From Flavobacterium potami (GTDB lineage Bacteria; Bacteroidota; Bacteroidia; Flavobacteriales; Flavobacteriaceae), in assembly GCF_020026915.1 (NCBI RefSeq), contig NZ_JAINUY010000008.1, positions 186,001 through 250,000 on the forward strand: DNA of 64,000 nt. Reading direction: 5' to 3'. The position numbers were made by a program, and so were the translations under genes. This document shows positions 25,758 through 34,533 of the stretch, one piece after another. Each line of letters begins with the position of its first letter. The stretch's first letter is position 1. Below the pieces are notes generated by a model. The model was not told the DNA's origin. It searched no databases and worked only from the letters and a program-made list of their open reading frames with translations.

Positions 25758-26138
25758 TTATCTTTGCAAGTTTTTAGCTTCGATACTCATTGTAGCATGA
25801 GGAACGATTTTAAGCCTTTCTTTGCTAATTAATTTACCTGTTACTTTACAGATACCGTATGTTTTGTTTTCTACACGGAATAAAGCATTCTTTAAATCAC
25901 GAATGAATTTCTCTTGTCTGATAGCCAACTGAGAGTTTGCTTCTTTTGACATGGTCTCACTTCCTTCTTCAAAAGCTTTAAAAGTTGGAGAAGTATCGTC
26001 AGTTCCGTTATTCAAATCGTTCATATAGGCACTTTTGATCAAGTCAAGATCTTCTTGTGCTTTTTTAATTTTTGCTTGGATTATTTCTTTGAACTCTGCT
26101 AAATCTGCATCTGAGTATCTAATAATTTCATCTATCAT
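25758..26138 (-). CDS. TraR/DksA-family protein without zinc-finger cysteines
   Basis: The 126-residue protein has the DksA layout: an N-terminal coiled-coil hairpin (about 10-85) and a C-terminal globular part. The region that is a four-Cys zinc finger in classical DksA reads YGICKVTGKLISKERLKIVPHATMSIEAKN. Only one of the four cysteines remains, so zinc is unlikely to be bound. This form is, to my knowledge, common in Bacteroidota. DksA proteins enter the RNA polymerase secondary channel with ppGpp. The acidic tip usually seen between the coils reads NDLNNGTDDTSP here. Its start lies six bases after the ileS stop, so the two are one operon, which may link charging of isoleucine with stringent control. 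Confidence 0.87.
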   Translation of the reverse strand: MIDEIIRYSDADLAEFKEIIQAKIKKAQEDLDLIKSAYMNDLNNGTDDTSPTFKAFEEGSETMSKEANSQLAIRQEKFIRDLKNALFRVENKTYGICKVTGKLISKERLKIVPHATMSIEAKNLQR

Positions 26139-26144
26139 TTTCTA

Positions 26145-29100
26145 CTATTTTGAAATTAATATAATGGTTCTAATGTCATCAAACTCAATTTCTGTGCCGT
26201 TTTCTAAACTATCCACAAAAACCAGTTCGTCTGTTAATGTTTCAGACTTAATATAGTCCTCATTTTTTGAAACTGCATCTTCTAAAATGCCATCTCTTTT
26301 TATTTGTACTTTGATCTTATCAGTAACTTCAAATCCTGAATCTTTACGGATATTCTGAATTCTGTTTACTAATTCTCTCGCGATACCTTCATTTTTCAAT
26401 TCTTCAGATATTGTGATGTCAAGCGCAACGGTTATTCCGTTTGAATTTGCAACCAGCCATCCTTCGATATCTTGTGATGTAATTTCGACGTCTTCTAATG
26501 ATAAAGTTACACTATTTCCTGCAATAACAATATCTAGCGTTCCCTGCTTGTCCAGCTGATTGATTTGCTCTGCAGAAAAACCTTGTATCTCTTTAGAAAT
26601 CAGACCCATATCTTTTCCAAAACGTGGTCCAAGTGCTTTAAAATTAGGCTTAATTTGTTTTACCAAAATACCTGAAGCATCGTCTAAAAGTTCGATTTCT
26701 TTAACATTTACCTCAGCTTTTACCAAGTCAGAAATAGCTTCGATTTCAGCACGCTGATTCTCGTCAAGTACTGGAATCATTACCTTTTGCAGAGGTTGAC
26801 GAACTTTAATCATCTCTTTTTTACGCAGTGATAATACCAAAGATGAGATCGTTTGCGCCTTCTGCATTTTGCTTTCCAACGTTTTATTAACAAAGTTTTC
26901 GACAAATTTTGGGAATTCTGCCAAGTGAACACTAGCAAAATTCTCGGTTCCTGTAGAAGTTGTTAAATCGCGATATAATTTGTCCATGAAAAACGGAGCT
27001 ACTGGAGCGCTTAATTTACTGATTGTAAGCAAACAAGTGTAAAGCGTTTGGTATGCTGCAATTTTATCTTTAGCATATTCGCCTTTCCAGAAACGACGAC
27101 GGCATAAACGAACGTACCAGTTACTTAAATTCTCCTGAACGAAGTCAGAAATCGCTCTTGTTGCTTTTGTAGGCTCGTAATCTTCGTAGCATTCGTCAAC
27201 AAATTTGATTAACGAATGTAATTCAGAAATAATCCACTGATCGATTTCAGGTCTTTCGTTTAACGGAATTTCAGCTTCTTCGTATTTAAATCCGTCGATG
27301 TTAGCATATAACGAGAAGAATGAATAGGTATTGTAAAGTGTTCCGAAGAATTTACGTTTAACCTCAGCAATTCCTTCAAGGTCAAACTTCAAGTTATCCC
27401 ACGGATTTGCGTTCATTATCATATACCAGCGTGTAGCATCTGGACCGTTTTCTGCAATGGTTTTAAATGGGTCTATAGTATTTCCTTTACTCTTAGACAT
27501 TTTAATTCCATTCTTATCCAAGACAAGACCGTTTGAAACTACGTTTTTGTATGCTATTTTATCAAAAACTAAAGTTCCGATTGCATGTAAAGTATAGAAC
27601 CATCCACGAGTCTGGTCTACTCCTTCTGCAATGAAATTTGCTGGAAAATCTTTGTTGTCATCAATTTTTTCTTTGTTTTCAAAAGGATAATGCCATTGTG
27701 CATAAGGCATTGCTCCAGAATCAAACCAAACGTCGATTAGATCACTTTCGCGCTTCATTGGTTTCCCTGAAGCAGAAACTAAAGTAAGTCCATCAACCAC
27801 ATTTTTGTGTAAATCGATTAAATCGTAATTAGTCTCAGACATATTTCCGATTTCAAATCCTTTAAACGGGTTTTCTTTTTGGAAACCTGCTTCGATCGAT
27901 TTTTCGATTGCATTGTACAATTCTTCAACAGAACCGATAATAACTTCTTCTGTTTTATCTTCTGTTCTCCAAATTGGCAACGGAATTCCCCAATATCTAG
28001 AACGAGATAAGTTCCAATCGTTGGCATTTTTAAGCCAATTTCCAAAACGTCCTTCACCAGTAGATTTAGGTTTCCAATTGATAGTTTCGTTCAGGTCGAA
28101 CATTCTATCTTTTACATCGGTTACTTTGATGAACCATGAATCTAGAGGATAGTATAATAACGGCTCGTCTGTTCTCCAGCTGTGTGGATAACTGTGCACA
28201 TATTTTTCAACTTTAAAAGCTTTATTTTCTTCTTTTAAACGAATCGCGATTTCAACATCTACAGATTTCTCTGGAGCTTGTCCTGCATCGTAATATTCGT
28301 TTTTAACGTATTTACCAGCTAAATCGCCTAAATGAGAAGTGAATTTACCTTGTAAATCTACTAATGGAACTGGAGTTCCGTTTTCATCTAAAACCAACAT
28401 TGGCGGCACTTCTGGTTTTGCTTCTTTTGCTACTTTAGCATCATCTGCACCAAAAGTCGGAGCTGTATGCACAATTCCGGTTCCATCTTCAGTGGTAACG
28501 AAATCACCTGCGATTACTCTAAACGCGTTTTCAGCATTTTCATAAGGCAATACGTAAGGCAATAATTGCTCGTAACGGATTTCTACTAAATCTACTCCTT
28601 TTGCTTCGGTTAAGATTTTGTACGGAAGTTTTTTGTCGCCGTTTTTTACATTGTCAAAATCAGCGTCGTCTTCACTTAAGAAAAATCCTTTTCCGAATTG
28701 TTTTCCAACTAAGTTTTTGGCCAAAACAACATTGATTGGCTCAAAAGTATATTGATTGAAAGTTTTAACTAAAACATAATCGATTTTTGGACCCACTGTC
28801 AAAGCGGTGTTTGAAGGAAGTGTCCAAGGAGTTGTCGTCCAAGCTAAAATGTGGATATCTCCAAAACCTTGCAAGAATGAAGGCAAAGTTTCCGGAAGTG
28901 TTTTAAACTGTGCTACAATTGTAGTATCAGTCACATCACGATACGCTCCAGGCTGGTTTACTTCGTGAGAAGACAATCCAGTTCCTGCTTTTGGAGAGTA
29001 TGGCTGAATTGTATATCCTTTGTATAACAAACCTTTATCATAGATTTGTTTCAAAAGCCACCAAACAGACTCCATATATTTTGGTTTATAAGTCACATAC

Positions 29101-29546
29101 GGATCTTCCATATCAACCCAATACCCCATTTTTTCGGTCAAATCATTCCATACGTCTGTATAACGCATAACGGTTTTTTTACACGCTTCGTTATATTCTT
29201 CGATAGAAATCGTTTTACCAATATCTTCTTTTGTAATTCCTAATTCTTTTTCAGTTCCCAATTCTACTGGCAAACCGTGAGTATCCCATCCAGCTTTTCT
29301 TTTTACTTGAAAACCTTTTTGAGTTTTATATCTGCAAAAAATATCTTTAATCGCACGTGCCATTACGTGGTGAATTCCAGGTAATCCGTTTGCTGAAGGC
29401 GGACCTTCAAAAAATACGAAAGGCTCAGCACCTTCGCGAGTTGTTACACTCTTTTCAAATATATTTTCTTTCTTCCAAAAATCAAGAACTTCAGACGCTA
29501 CAGTTGGTAAGTCAAGTCCTTTGTATTCAGTAAATTTTGTACTCAT
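26145..29546 (-). CDS. ileS: Isoleucyl-tRNA synthetase (eukaryote-like, long type)
   Basis: This class I synthetase of 1133 residues charges tRNA-Ile in the cytosol. The HIGH-type motif appears as GLPGIHHVMAR near residue 55, preceded by FFEGPPSANG. The second signature is NGIKMSKSKGN near residue 685. Between them lies the editing domain (CP1). Phrases such as GYTIQPYSPKAGTGLSSHEVN and WDTHGLPVE mark the eukaryote-like IleRS2 class rather than the shorter zinc-containing bacterial IleRS1. The C-terminal cysteine zinc site of IleRS1 is not seen. It heads an operon with the DksA-like gene. A TACTTTCG -7-like box lies 25 bases upstream. No T-box is evident. Confidence 0.96.
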   Translation of the reverse strand: MSTKFTEYKGLDLPTVASEVLDFWKKENIFEKSVTTREGAEPFVFFEGPPSANGLPGIHHVMARAIKDIFCRYKTQKGFQVKRKAGWDTHGLPVELGTEKELGITKEDIGKTISIEEYNEACKKTVMRYTDVWNDLTEKMGYWVDMEDPYVTYKPKYMESVWWLLKQIYDKGLLYKGYTIQPYSPKAGTGLSSHEVNQPGAYRDVTDTTIVAQFKTLPETLPSFLQGFGDIHILAWTTTPWTLPSNTALTVGPKIDYVLVKTFNQYTFEPINVVLAKNLVGKQFGKGFFLSEDDADFDNVKNGDKKLPYKILTEAKGVDLVEIRYEQLLPYVLPYENAENAFRVIAGDFVTTEDGTGIVHTAPTFGADDAKVAKEAKPEVPPMLVLDENGTPVPLVDLQGKFTSHLGDLAGKYVKNEYYDAGQAPEKSVDVEIAIRLKEENKAFKVEKYVHSYPHSWRTDEPLLYYPLDSWFIKVTDVKDRMFDLNETINWKPKSTGEGRFGNWLKNANDWNLSRSRYWGIPLPIWRTEDKTEEVIIGSVEELYNAIEKSIEAGFQKENPFKGFEIGNMSETNYDLIDLHKNVVDGLTLVSASGKPMKRESDLIDVWFDSGAMPYAQWHYPFENKEKIDDNKDFPANFIAEGVDQTRGWFYTLHAIGTLVFDKIAYKNVVSNGLVLDKNGIKMSKSKGNTIDPFKTIAENGPDATRWYMIMNANPWDNLKFDLEGIAEVKRKFFGTLYNTYSFFSLYANIDGFKYEEAEIPLNERPEIDQWIISELHSLIKFVDECYEDYEPTKATRAISDFVQENLSNWYVRLCRRRFWKGEYAKDKIAAYQTLYTCLLTISKLSAPVAPFFMDKLYRDLTTSTGTENFASVHLAEFPKFVENFVNKTLESKMQKAQTISSLVLSLRKKEMIKVRQPLQKVMIPVLDENQRAEIEAISDLVKAEVNVKEIELLDDASGILVKQIKPNFKALGPRFGKDMGLISKEIQGFSAEQINQLDKQGTLDIVIAGNSVTLSLEDVEITSQDIEGWLVANSNGITVALDITISEELKNEGIARELVNRIQNIRKDSGFEVTDKIKVQIKRDGILEDAVSKNEDYIKSETLTDELVFVDSLENGTEIEFDDIRTIILISK

Positions 29547-29570
29547 TTTATCCTTTTCTTAAACGAGGTG

Positions 29571-29578
29571 CGAAAGTA
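29571..29578 (-). promoter_or_regulatory. Putative -7 element of ileS
   Basis: On the minus strand TACTTTCG (one base off TAnnTTTG) lies 25 bases before the ATG. A TTG occurs 23 bases upstream of it. Confidence 0.4.
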
Positions 29579-29654
29579 AGGAATTTTGAACTATTGACCG
29601 CCAATTTCTTTAAATTTCACAAACTTTTGTTGAGATAATAGATACAAAAACAGA

Positions 29655-29721
29655 GGAATTGGTTACTTTCTGATATTATTCTCAGTTTTCTGAGTCAATA
29701 AACCAAAAAATAACCAATTCC
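29655..29721 (-). promoter_or_regulatory. Nested inverted repeat between the secreted-protein gene and ileS
   Basis: GGAATTGGTTA (29655-29665) and TAACCAATTCC (29711-29721) form a perfect 11-bp stem. It encloses a second hairpin, CTCAG-TTTT-CTGAG (29681-29694). It may terminate the upstream gene on the minus strand (TCTGTTTTTG follows) or fold in a long ileS leader. Confidence 0.5.
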
Positions 29722-29750
29722 ATAAACACCTAAATAATGTGTTTTATTTG

Positions 29751-31670
29751 TTATTTGAATCCTCCAAAATATACTTCTTTCATAAAAATTCTATTTCCGA
29801 AAACGGGATTTATCTCCACTTTTTCACGAGTTTCCTGATAGAATGTTTCTCCGTTAAAATCTTCAATTTCATAATTCACTTTATGCGGAATTTTGCCTGA
29901 ATTCAATGCCGCAACAGGACGATAATCTCCAAATAATTTCCTTTCGAAAAAACTTTTATTACCATTATCGAATTCTGTTTTCTCGGTAGAAACAATGATG
30001 AAATTTTCTTTATCGATAAAAACATGATAATCCGTTTTAGGAATTGTTCTGTTTCCGGAACTTAATGTTTTTTCAAAATAATTCAAATGGTAACATAGTT
30101 TTCCTTCGTACATTTCGTCTCCTAAAACCTCAAAGTTATTCCATAAATCAAGCCTTAAATCGGTTAAAAAATTCACCAAATCAACATTCTTTGACAAATT
30201 GCCGTAATCATACGCTGTTAACTTTGCCCATTTAGCATTTATACCTGTTTCACGATCATCGTGGCTCCATGCTTCGGCTCCATTTACTATCTCGTAATAA
30301 GCCTCAGGCATTTTTTTCTTAAGAAGGTAATGTGTATTTGTTGCCCATTTTTCTTCTGTTTGAGGAATGTTTGTTCCTTCTATCGAAATCTTAGATAACA
30401 GATGCGCTTTTTCTACTTTTTTCAACGCTTGACTTCCTCCAAGATTTTCGACTACTTTTGCTAAAAGATTTGCATTTAACTGATAAGGTATGGAATCAAG
30501 CAAATTATATCGCTGCGTTTTAATCTTTTCTAAATAAGCTTCACGATTAGATTTTTCGATTTCCCATTCCGCATCTTGTTGCTGGATTTTTTCAAAAAAA
30601 GCCAATCTTTTTTCTTCTTTTTCTTCAGCTATCTTTAATCCTAATTTTTTAAGTTCTGCAAAGCGTGGGGTATGCGCTCTTAATCTTTTGTCTGCAAAAT
30701 TGGTTTTGTTTATTCGGTCGATAATTGACGTTCCACGCGAATCTTGCTTGTCGTTTTCTACAAGTAAATTTGCGTACAGTAATGCTTTTTCTTTGTTTTC
30801 AAGCAAAAGATATGTTTCAGCTAAATTATTAGTAACAATAAATCGAATGTTGACATTTGTTGGCGAAGGCGGATATTTCACCAATAAGCTTTCAAGATAT
30901 TGCAAATGCGGTGTCAGCAACTTTTCGTCTAAACCTTTTTCGAGTGTTATCTTCTGCATTTGGGCGGTAATTTCATTCTCAAATGCCAACATCTGATTGT
31001 ATTCAGAATGTCCTTTGGATGTTACAAATTCAAATCTAATTTTTGCTTCATTGGTTGTATATCCAAATTTATAATTCAAAAACTCCTGAATTCTTATTGC
31101 TGCTTTATAGATAGCATTCTCAAACCCAAGTCCAACATCGCTGTAATCTGAATCCTTAACGGCCGTTCTAATTTTTTTATCCTGTTCTGAAGCAGCGATT
31201 TTTACTGCACCAAGACTACTTCCAACGGTCATTGAGTACGATTCTGAACCACCAAAATCTTGAGTTAGTATAATTTTATCTCCAACCTTGACGTCAAGCT
31301 TAACATTTGTGATATAGTTTGAATGTGCACTATAACTCCATTTATTTGCTTTTTTGTCATAAACACTATCAATTTGTGTTTCAGTATATCTTGGCAGTCC
31401 AAATGTCAAATAGAGTTTAAGTTTACCATTTGCTGGATCACTTATATAGCCATTAATATTAAAAAAATGCTTCTTAAGATTAGACTCTTCTTCTTGCAGC
31501 GATTTATCCATTTGATAAAAAGCAGTTTGCGTCAGTACATTATCAAGAGCAGGATACTCTGAATATTTGATTACCGGTATGTAAAACTTCTTTTTCTTGG
31601 AGCTTATTTTTTCTTGTGCCTGAATTGAACCCAATACAAGCAAAGCCATTACGAGTAGTATTTTTTTCAT
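29751..31670 (-). CDS. Secreted protein of unknown function (639 residues)
   Basis: I do not recognise a named family. The ATG at 31670 (MKKILLVMALLVLGSIQAQ) gives a good Sec signal peptide; a TTG two codons upstream is less likely. The first half contains strand-rich segments (FFNINGYISDPANGKLKLYL, NVKLDVKVGDKIILTQDFGG), then TPR-like helices (YPPSPTNVNIRFIVTNNLAE, EKALLYANLLVENDK) and a charged coiled coil (about 335-385). The C-terminal part from about 400 (VVENLGGSQALKKVEKAHLL to VYFGGF) resembles the LolA/LolB-like half-barrel seen in outer-membrane lipoprotein-sorting-like proteins of Bacteroidota. It lies downstream of the propeller gene at 31727-33616, but a strong terminator separates them. 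Confidence 0.7.
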   Translation of the reverse strand: MKKILLVMALLVLGSIQAQEKISSKKKKFYIPVIKYSEYPALDNVLTQTAFYQMDKSLQEEESNLKKHFFNINGYISDPANGKLKLYLTFGLPRYTETQIDSVYDKKANKWSYSAHSNYITNVKLDVKVGDKIILTQDFGGSESYSMTVGSSLGAVKIAASEQDKKIRTAVKDSDYSDVGLGFENAIYKAAIRIQEFLNYKFGYTTNEAKIRFEFVTSKGHSEYNQMLAFENEITAQMQKITLEKGLDEKLLTPHLQYLESLLVKYPPSPTNVNIRFIVTNNLAETYLLLENKEKALLYANLLVENDKQDSRGTSIIDRINKTNFADKRLRAHTPRFAELKKLGLKIAEEKEEKRLAFFEKIQQQDAEWEIEKSNREAYLEKIKTQRYNLLDSIPYQLNANLLAKVVENLGGSQALKKVEKAHLLSKISIEGTNIPQTEEKWATNTHYLLKKKMPEAYYEIVNGAEAWSHDDRETGINAKWAKLTAYDYGNLSKNVDLVNFLTDLRLDLWNNFEVLGDEMYEGKLCYHLNYFEKTLSSGNRTIPKTDYHVFIDKENFIIVSTEKTEFDNGNKSFFERKLFGDYRPVAALNSGKIPHKVNYEIEDFNGETFYQETREKVEINPVFGNRIFMKEVYFGGFK

Positions 31671-31672
31671 AG

Positions 31673-31712
31673 GCAAAAAAAAGCCATCAGAATCAGATCC
31701 TGATGGCTTTGG
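31673..31712 (-). terminator. Terminator after the PQQ-propeller gene
   Basis: On the minus strand AAAGCCATCAG pairs with CTGATGGCTTT around a 9-base loop and is followed by a T run that ends at the start of the next gene. Confidence 0.9.
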
Positions 31713-31726
31713 ATTTTGTTATATTT

Positions 31727-33616
31727 TTATTTCTTGTTAAAGATCTGAATTGACTTATCAGAAACATAAAAAATATTCTGAGTAGCCGGATCAATCTCAT
31801 AAAGAGGTTTGTTGTTAGTGAAAATGATTTTATCAACCTCTTTTCCTTCTGCTTTACTAACTTTAACTAAAACTTTTTCTCCCGTATCTGCTTTTGCAAA
31901 AATATAAGAGAAGTCTCTGTTTTGCTTCATTGCATTAAAACGAGTGTTAAACTTAGCCGCTACTACGCCAAGAGCTACAGCACCACCAGCATAAGCTTTT
32001 GCCTGATCTTTATTTGTCTGATCTCCTTTTGCAACTGAGGTTCTCATGTTACCGTCGGCATCACGATATGTCATAGTCAAATCTGCACCTTTGATATCGC
32101 TCGCTACAGCACCAACACCTAAACCAATGCTTCCAACAATAGCAGCACTTTTGATTAAACGTCTTCCTGTTTCACCTGGCTGATTATAAGTGAAATGGTA
32201 TTTTACAGTCCCATCCATGTTTACACCCATTACTTCAAGTGGTCCAGAAAGCACAACTCCCCAAGGAAACTGCTCGATACTGTTTAATTCTTTTTCTCTT
32301 TTGATATTTACCTTAGCAAATGGCTCAGGTTTATCGTTGATACTTGGATCAAATTTGTATAATTTTTCATCATTATACACTAAGTAAGAATTTGTAGCTT
32401 CGTCATAAGTTGGTAAAACTGGACGGCTTTTTTCAAACTTAATATTACGTTTCCAAAGTTTAACTCCAGTTTTATAATCAACCATGTTTCCGTAAGTTCC
32501 TGTAAGGTACATTACTTTTTCACCAACTTTTCCTAGGTAGTAGATCGGATCTTCTTTATCATCAGAAATTTCGATGAATTTTTTCCAAAGCTTTTCTCCG
32601 TCTTTGTTGATCAACATCATTTCATTTTCTGCAACATATAAGAAATCTTGATCAATTGGAATTACTCTTTTCAACCCGCTTCCACGAGCATCTTTTTTCC
32701 AGATTTTCTCTCCTGTCTTTAAGTCAAAAAAGTTGAAACCGCTATCGTGAGCAATTAATAATTTTGTTCCCCAATCTTCTAAATAAACAACATATTTCGT
32801 TTTAATAGATTCTTTCCAGATACTTTTCCCATCTTCTGTACTCAAAACATTAATATATTCTTTTGTTGAAAGAAGTCCAGCAGAATTAACTACCACAATA
32901 TTTTTATCATTTTGTGTTTCGTAAAATCTTGTGTAATCTTCGTCTGCTTTCCAGTTTAATTTTCCATTTTCTTTATCAAAAGAGTACAGTTTTCCATAAA
33001 GCAAATAATAAACTGTATTACCATTAATCTTTGCTTTGTTTGTTAAACTTGAAGCTTTAGTTGAAAAACTGATTAATGATTTTGCTTTATCAACTGTTGT
33101 ATTCCATTTAATTTCTCCAGTTGCCATATCTAGCAATGCAATTGCCATTTCTCCGTCTTTTTTTAGCGTAAGAAGATATTCGTTGGTTTCAGGAATAAAA
33201 TCTGATTGAAAAACCCAAAAAGATTCTTTTGAAGAGTTGTAAACAATTTTACCTGAATCAGTATTGATGATCAAATATTTTGAATTAATGTATGCCTCAA
33301 CATAAGGGCTTCCTGGAACTGAAGACAAATCTCTTTTTTCTTTGAAAAGATTTCCAAAATCAGGATCTTTTAAGACATCTTTTGAACTAAGAGTTCCAAA
33401 ATCATCTTTTGTTAAAGTCCAAATAACTTTTTTTGTTTCAGGATCTAATCCTTTTACTGTTCCGCCTTCTTTAAAGACAATAACTCCTGTGATTTCATTC
33501 TGAACCAAATCTTGGACAGCATTTTCTGTTGTAACTATCTCATCGTATTTTCTTTGGGCAATTGATGAAACCGTTACCGACAGAAGTAAAATAATCGAAA
33601 ACGTAATTTTCTTCAT
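31727..33616 (-). CDS. Secreted PQQ-binding-like beta-propeller protein
   Basis: The 629-residue protein has a signal peptide (MKKITFSIILLLSVTVSSIAQ) and then repeated blades of the PQQ/WD-like type: GLDPETKKVIWTL, ALLDMATGEIKWNT, YSFDKENGKLNWKA, NVLSTEDGKSIWKE, NFFDLKTGEKIWKK and MVDYKTGVKLWKR. Each carries the 'D-x-x-T-G-x-x-x-W' tryptophan-docking motif, so six or more blades are visible. A glycine-zipper segment (SAAIVGSIGLGVGAVASDI, about 488-506) interrupts the C-terminal part and could insert in a membrane. BamB shares this fold, but the extra C-terminal domain and lack of a lipobox argue against calling it BamB. Function unknown. It is a single gene with its own -7 element and terminator. 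Confidence 0.8.
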   Translation of the reverse strand: MKKITFSIILLLSVTVSSIAQRKYDEIVTTENAVQDLVQNEITGVIVFKEGGTVKGLDPETKKVIWTLTKDDFGTLSSKDVLKDPDFGNLFKEKRDLSSVPGSPYVEAYINSKYLIINTDSGKIVYNSSKESFWVFQSDFIPETNEYLLTLKKDGEMAIALLDMATGEIKWNTTVDKAKSLISFSTKASSLTNKAKINGNTVYYLLYGKLYSFDKENGKLNWKADEDYTRFYETQNDKNIVVVNSAGLLSTKEYINVLSTEDGKSIWKESIKTKYVVYLEDWGTKLLIAHDSGFNFFDLKTGEKIWKKDARGSGLKRVIPIDQDFLYVAENEMMLINKDGEKLWKKFIEISDDKEDPIYYLGKVGEKVMYLTGTYGNMVDYKTGVKLWKRNIKFEKSRPVLPTYDEATNSYLVYNDEKLYKFDPSINDKPEPFAKVNIKREKELNSIEQFPWGVVLSGPLEVMGVNMDGTVKYHFTYNQPGETGRRLIKSAAIVGSIGLGVGAVASDIKGADLTMTYRDADGNMRTSVAKGDQTNKDQAKAYAGGAVALGVVAAKFNTRFNAMKQNRDFSYIFAKADTGEKVLVKVSKAEGKEVDKIIFTNNKPLYEIDPATQNIFYVSDKSIQIFNKK

Positions 33617-33708
33617 GGTAGATTTTTTTAATTATTGGAAATGTTTATTTATGAGAATGTACTTTCCTACTAAAAATTGGGAACTTTTTTTAGTAAAAAA
33701 TTACTGAG

Positions 33709-33716
33709 CAAATATA
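33709..33716 (-). promoter_or_regulatory. Putative -7 element of the PQQ-propeller gene
   Basis: On the minus strand TATATTTG is an exact TAnnTTTG match 92 bases before the ATG. The leader contains a 9-bp hairpin, TACTAAAAA/TTTTTAGTA (33668-33695). Confidence 0.45.
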
Positions 33717-33733
33717 TAAAAATACAAATGCGA

Positions 33734-34447
33734 TTATGAAAAAATTTCTTTCAAAATATCGAGTGATTTTGGTTGCTTAAAACCTTCTAAATGAGACGAA
33801 TAATAGTCTATTAAAATTTTTAGCAGCATTTGCCTTTCAACAACATGAAAGATTTTTTGGTCGTTGTCAAATTTTAGATCAATAAGTTTTTTAAACAAAT
33901 TGGTTTCATGCTCGGAAAGTGCCGTAGAATTGTGGAAAACCGTAAAAACTCCTTCATTCATTTCAAAAAATGGCAAATCAATTTCTGAAAGATCAGGATA
34001 AAAACCGAGATACTTTGTAATTTCTAAAAGTAGAATTAAATGAAAATTTGAAATTTCGTTATGATGATCAAGCCAAGTCAGCGCTGTTTCTAAAAACAAG
34101 AAAAGCTGTTCGTTTTTTTCTTCTTCCTGAATAGAATAATGCAGCATTTCAGATAGAAACATTACCATGGTACTTTTTACAATATCGGTATGAATACTTT
34201 GAAAAGGGACAGCAGTTTTTATTTCTTTAAAATTTTCTAAAGTGCCTTTGTTTTTATGAACGGCTTCTATTTCTAAAATCGAAAACGGCTGAAAATAAGC
34301 AATCTTCTGACTTGCTTTTCTGCTAGAAAAAGCATCACGCACAAAGTAAGATTTCAGTCCGCTAGAAAGCGTAAAGCATTTAACGATCAAGCTTTTTTCC
34401 TGAAATTTTAAAGAAGAGATTACTATGGCTTTGGTTTTGACGAGCAA
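33734..34447 (-). CDS. recO: DNA repair protein RecO
   Basis: RecO anneals single strands and, with RecR, loads RecA onto SSB-coated DNA in gap repair. The 237 residues begin with the OB-fold N-terminus LVKTKAIVISSLKFQEKSLIVKCFTLSSG, typical of the family. The helical C-terminal part follows (VMFLSEMLHYSIQEEEKNEQLFLFLETAL, NFHLILLLEITKYLGFYPDL). The four zinc cysteines of many RecO proteins are missing. The start is a TTG at 34447; no ATG or GTG exists near the N-terminus, and the first internal methionine would remove the OB fold. It is downstream of porZ, separated by 86 bases that contain short tandem repeats. Confidence 0.9.
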   Translation of the reverse strand: MLVKTKAIVISSLKFQEKSLIVKCFTLSSGLKSYFVRDAFSSRKASQKIAYFQPFSILEIEAVHKNKGTLENFKEIKTAVPFQSIHTDIVKSTMVMFLSEMLHYSIQEEEKNEQLFLFLETALTWLDHHNEISNFHLILLLEITKYLGFYPDLSEIDLPFFEMNEGVFTVFHNSTALSEHETNLFKKLIDLKFDNDQKIFHVVERQMLLKILIDYYSSHLEGFKQPKSLDILKEIFS

Positions 34448-34469
34448 GGCTTTTGGTTTTATTTTTTTG

Positions 34470-34531
34470 TTTCAAGTTTCAAGTTTCAAGTTTCACTGAA
34501 AACTGAGACTGAGACTGAGACTGAGACTGAA
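34470..34531. repeat. Short tandem repeats between porZ and recO
   Basis: Three to four units of TTTCAAG (34471-34494) are followed by about four units of the hexamer GAGACT (34503-34528). The GAGACTGA phrase recurs at 49700-49745 and, degenerate, at 43866-43895. Confidence 0.85.
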
Positions 34532-34533
34532 TA

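Noticed and set aside
34470..34531. Short repeats as a CRISPR array
   Set aside because: Units are 6-7 bases with no spacers; a microsatellite.
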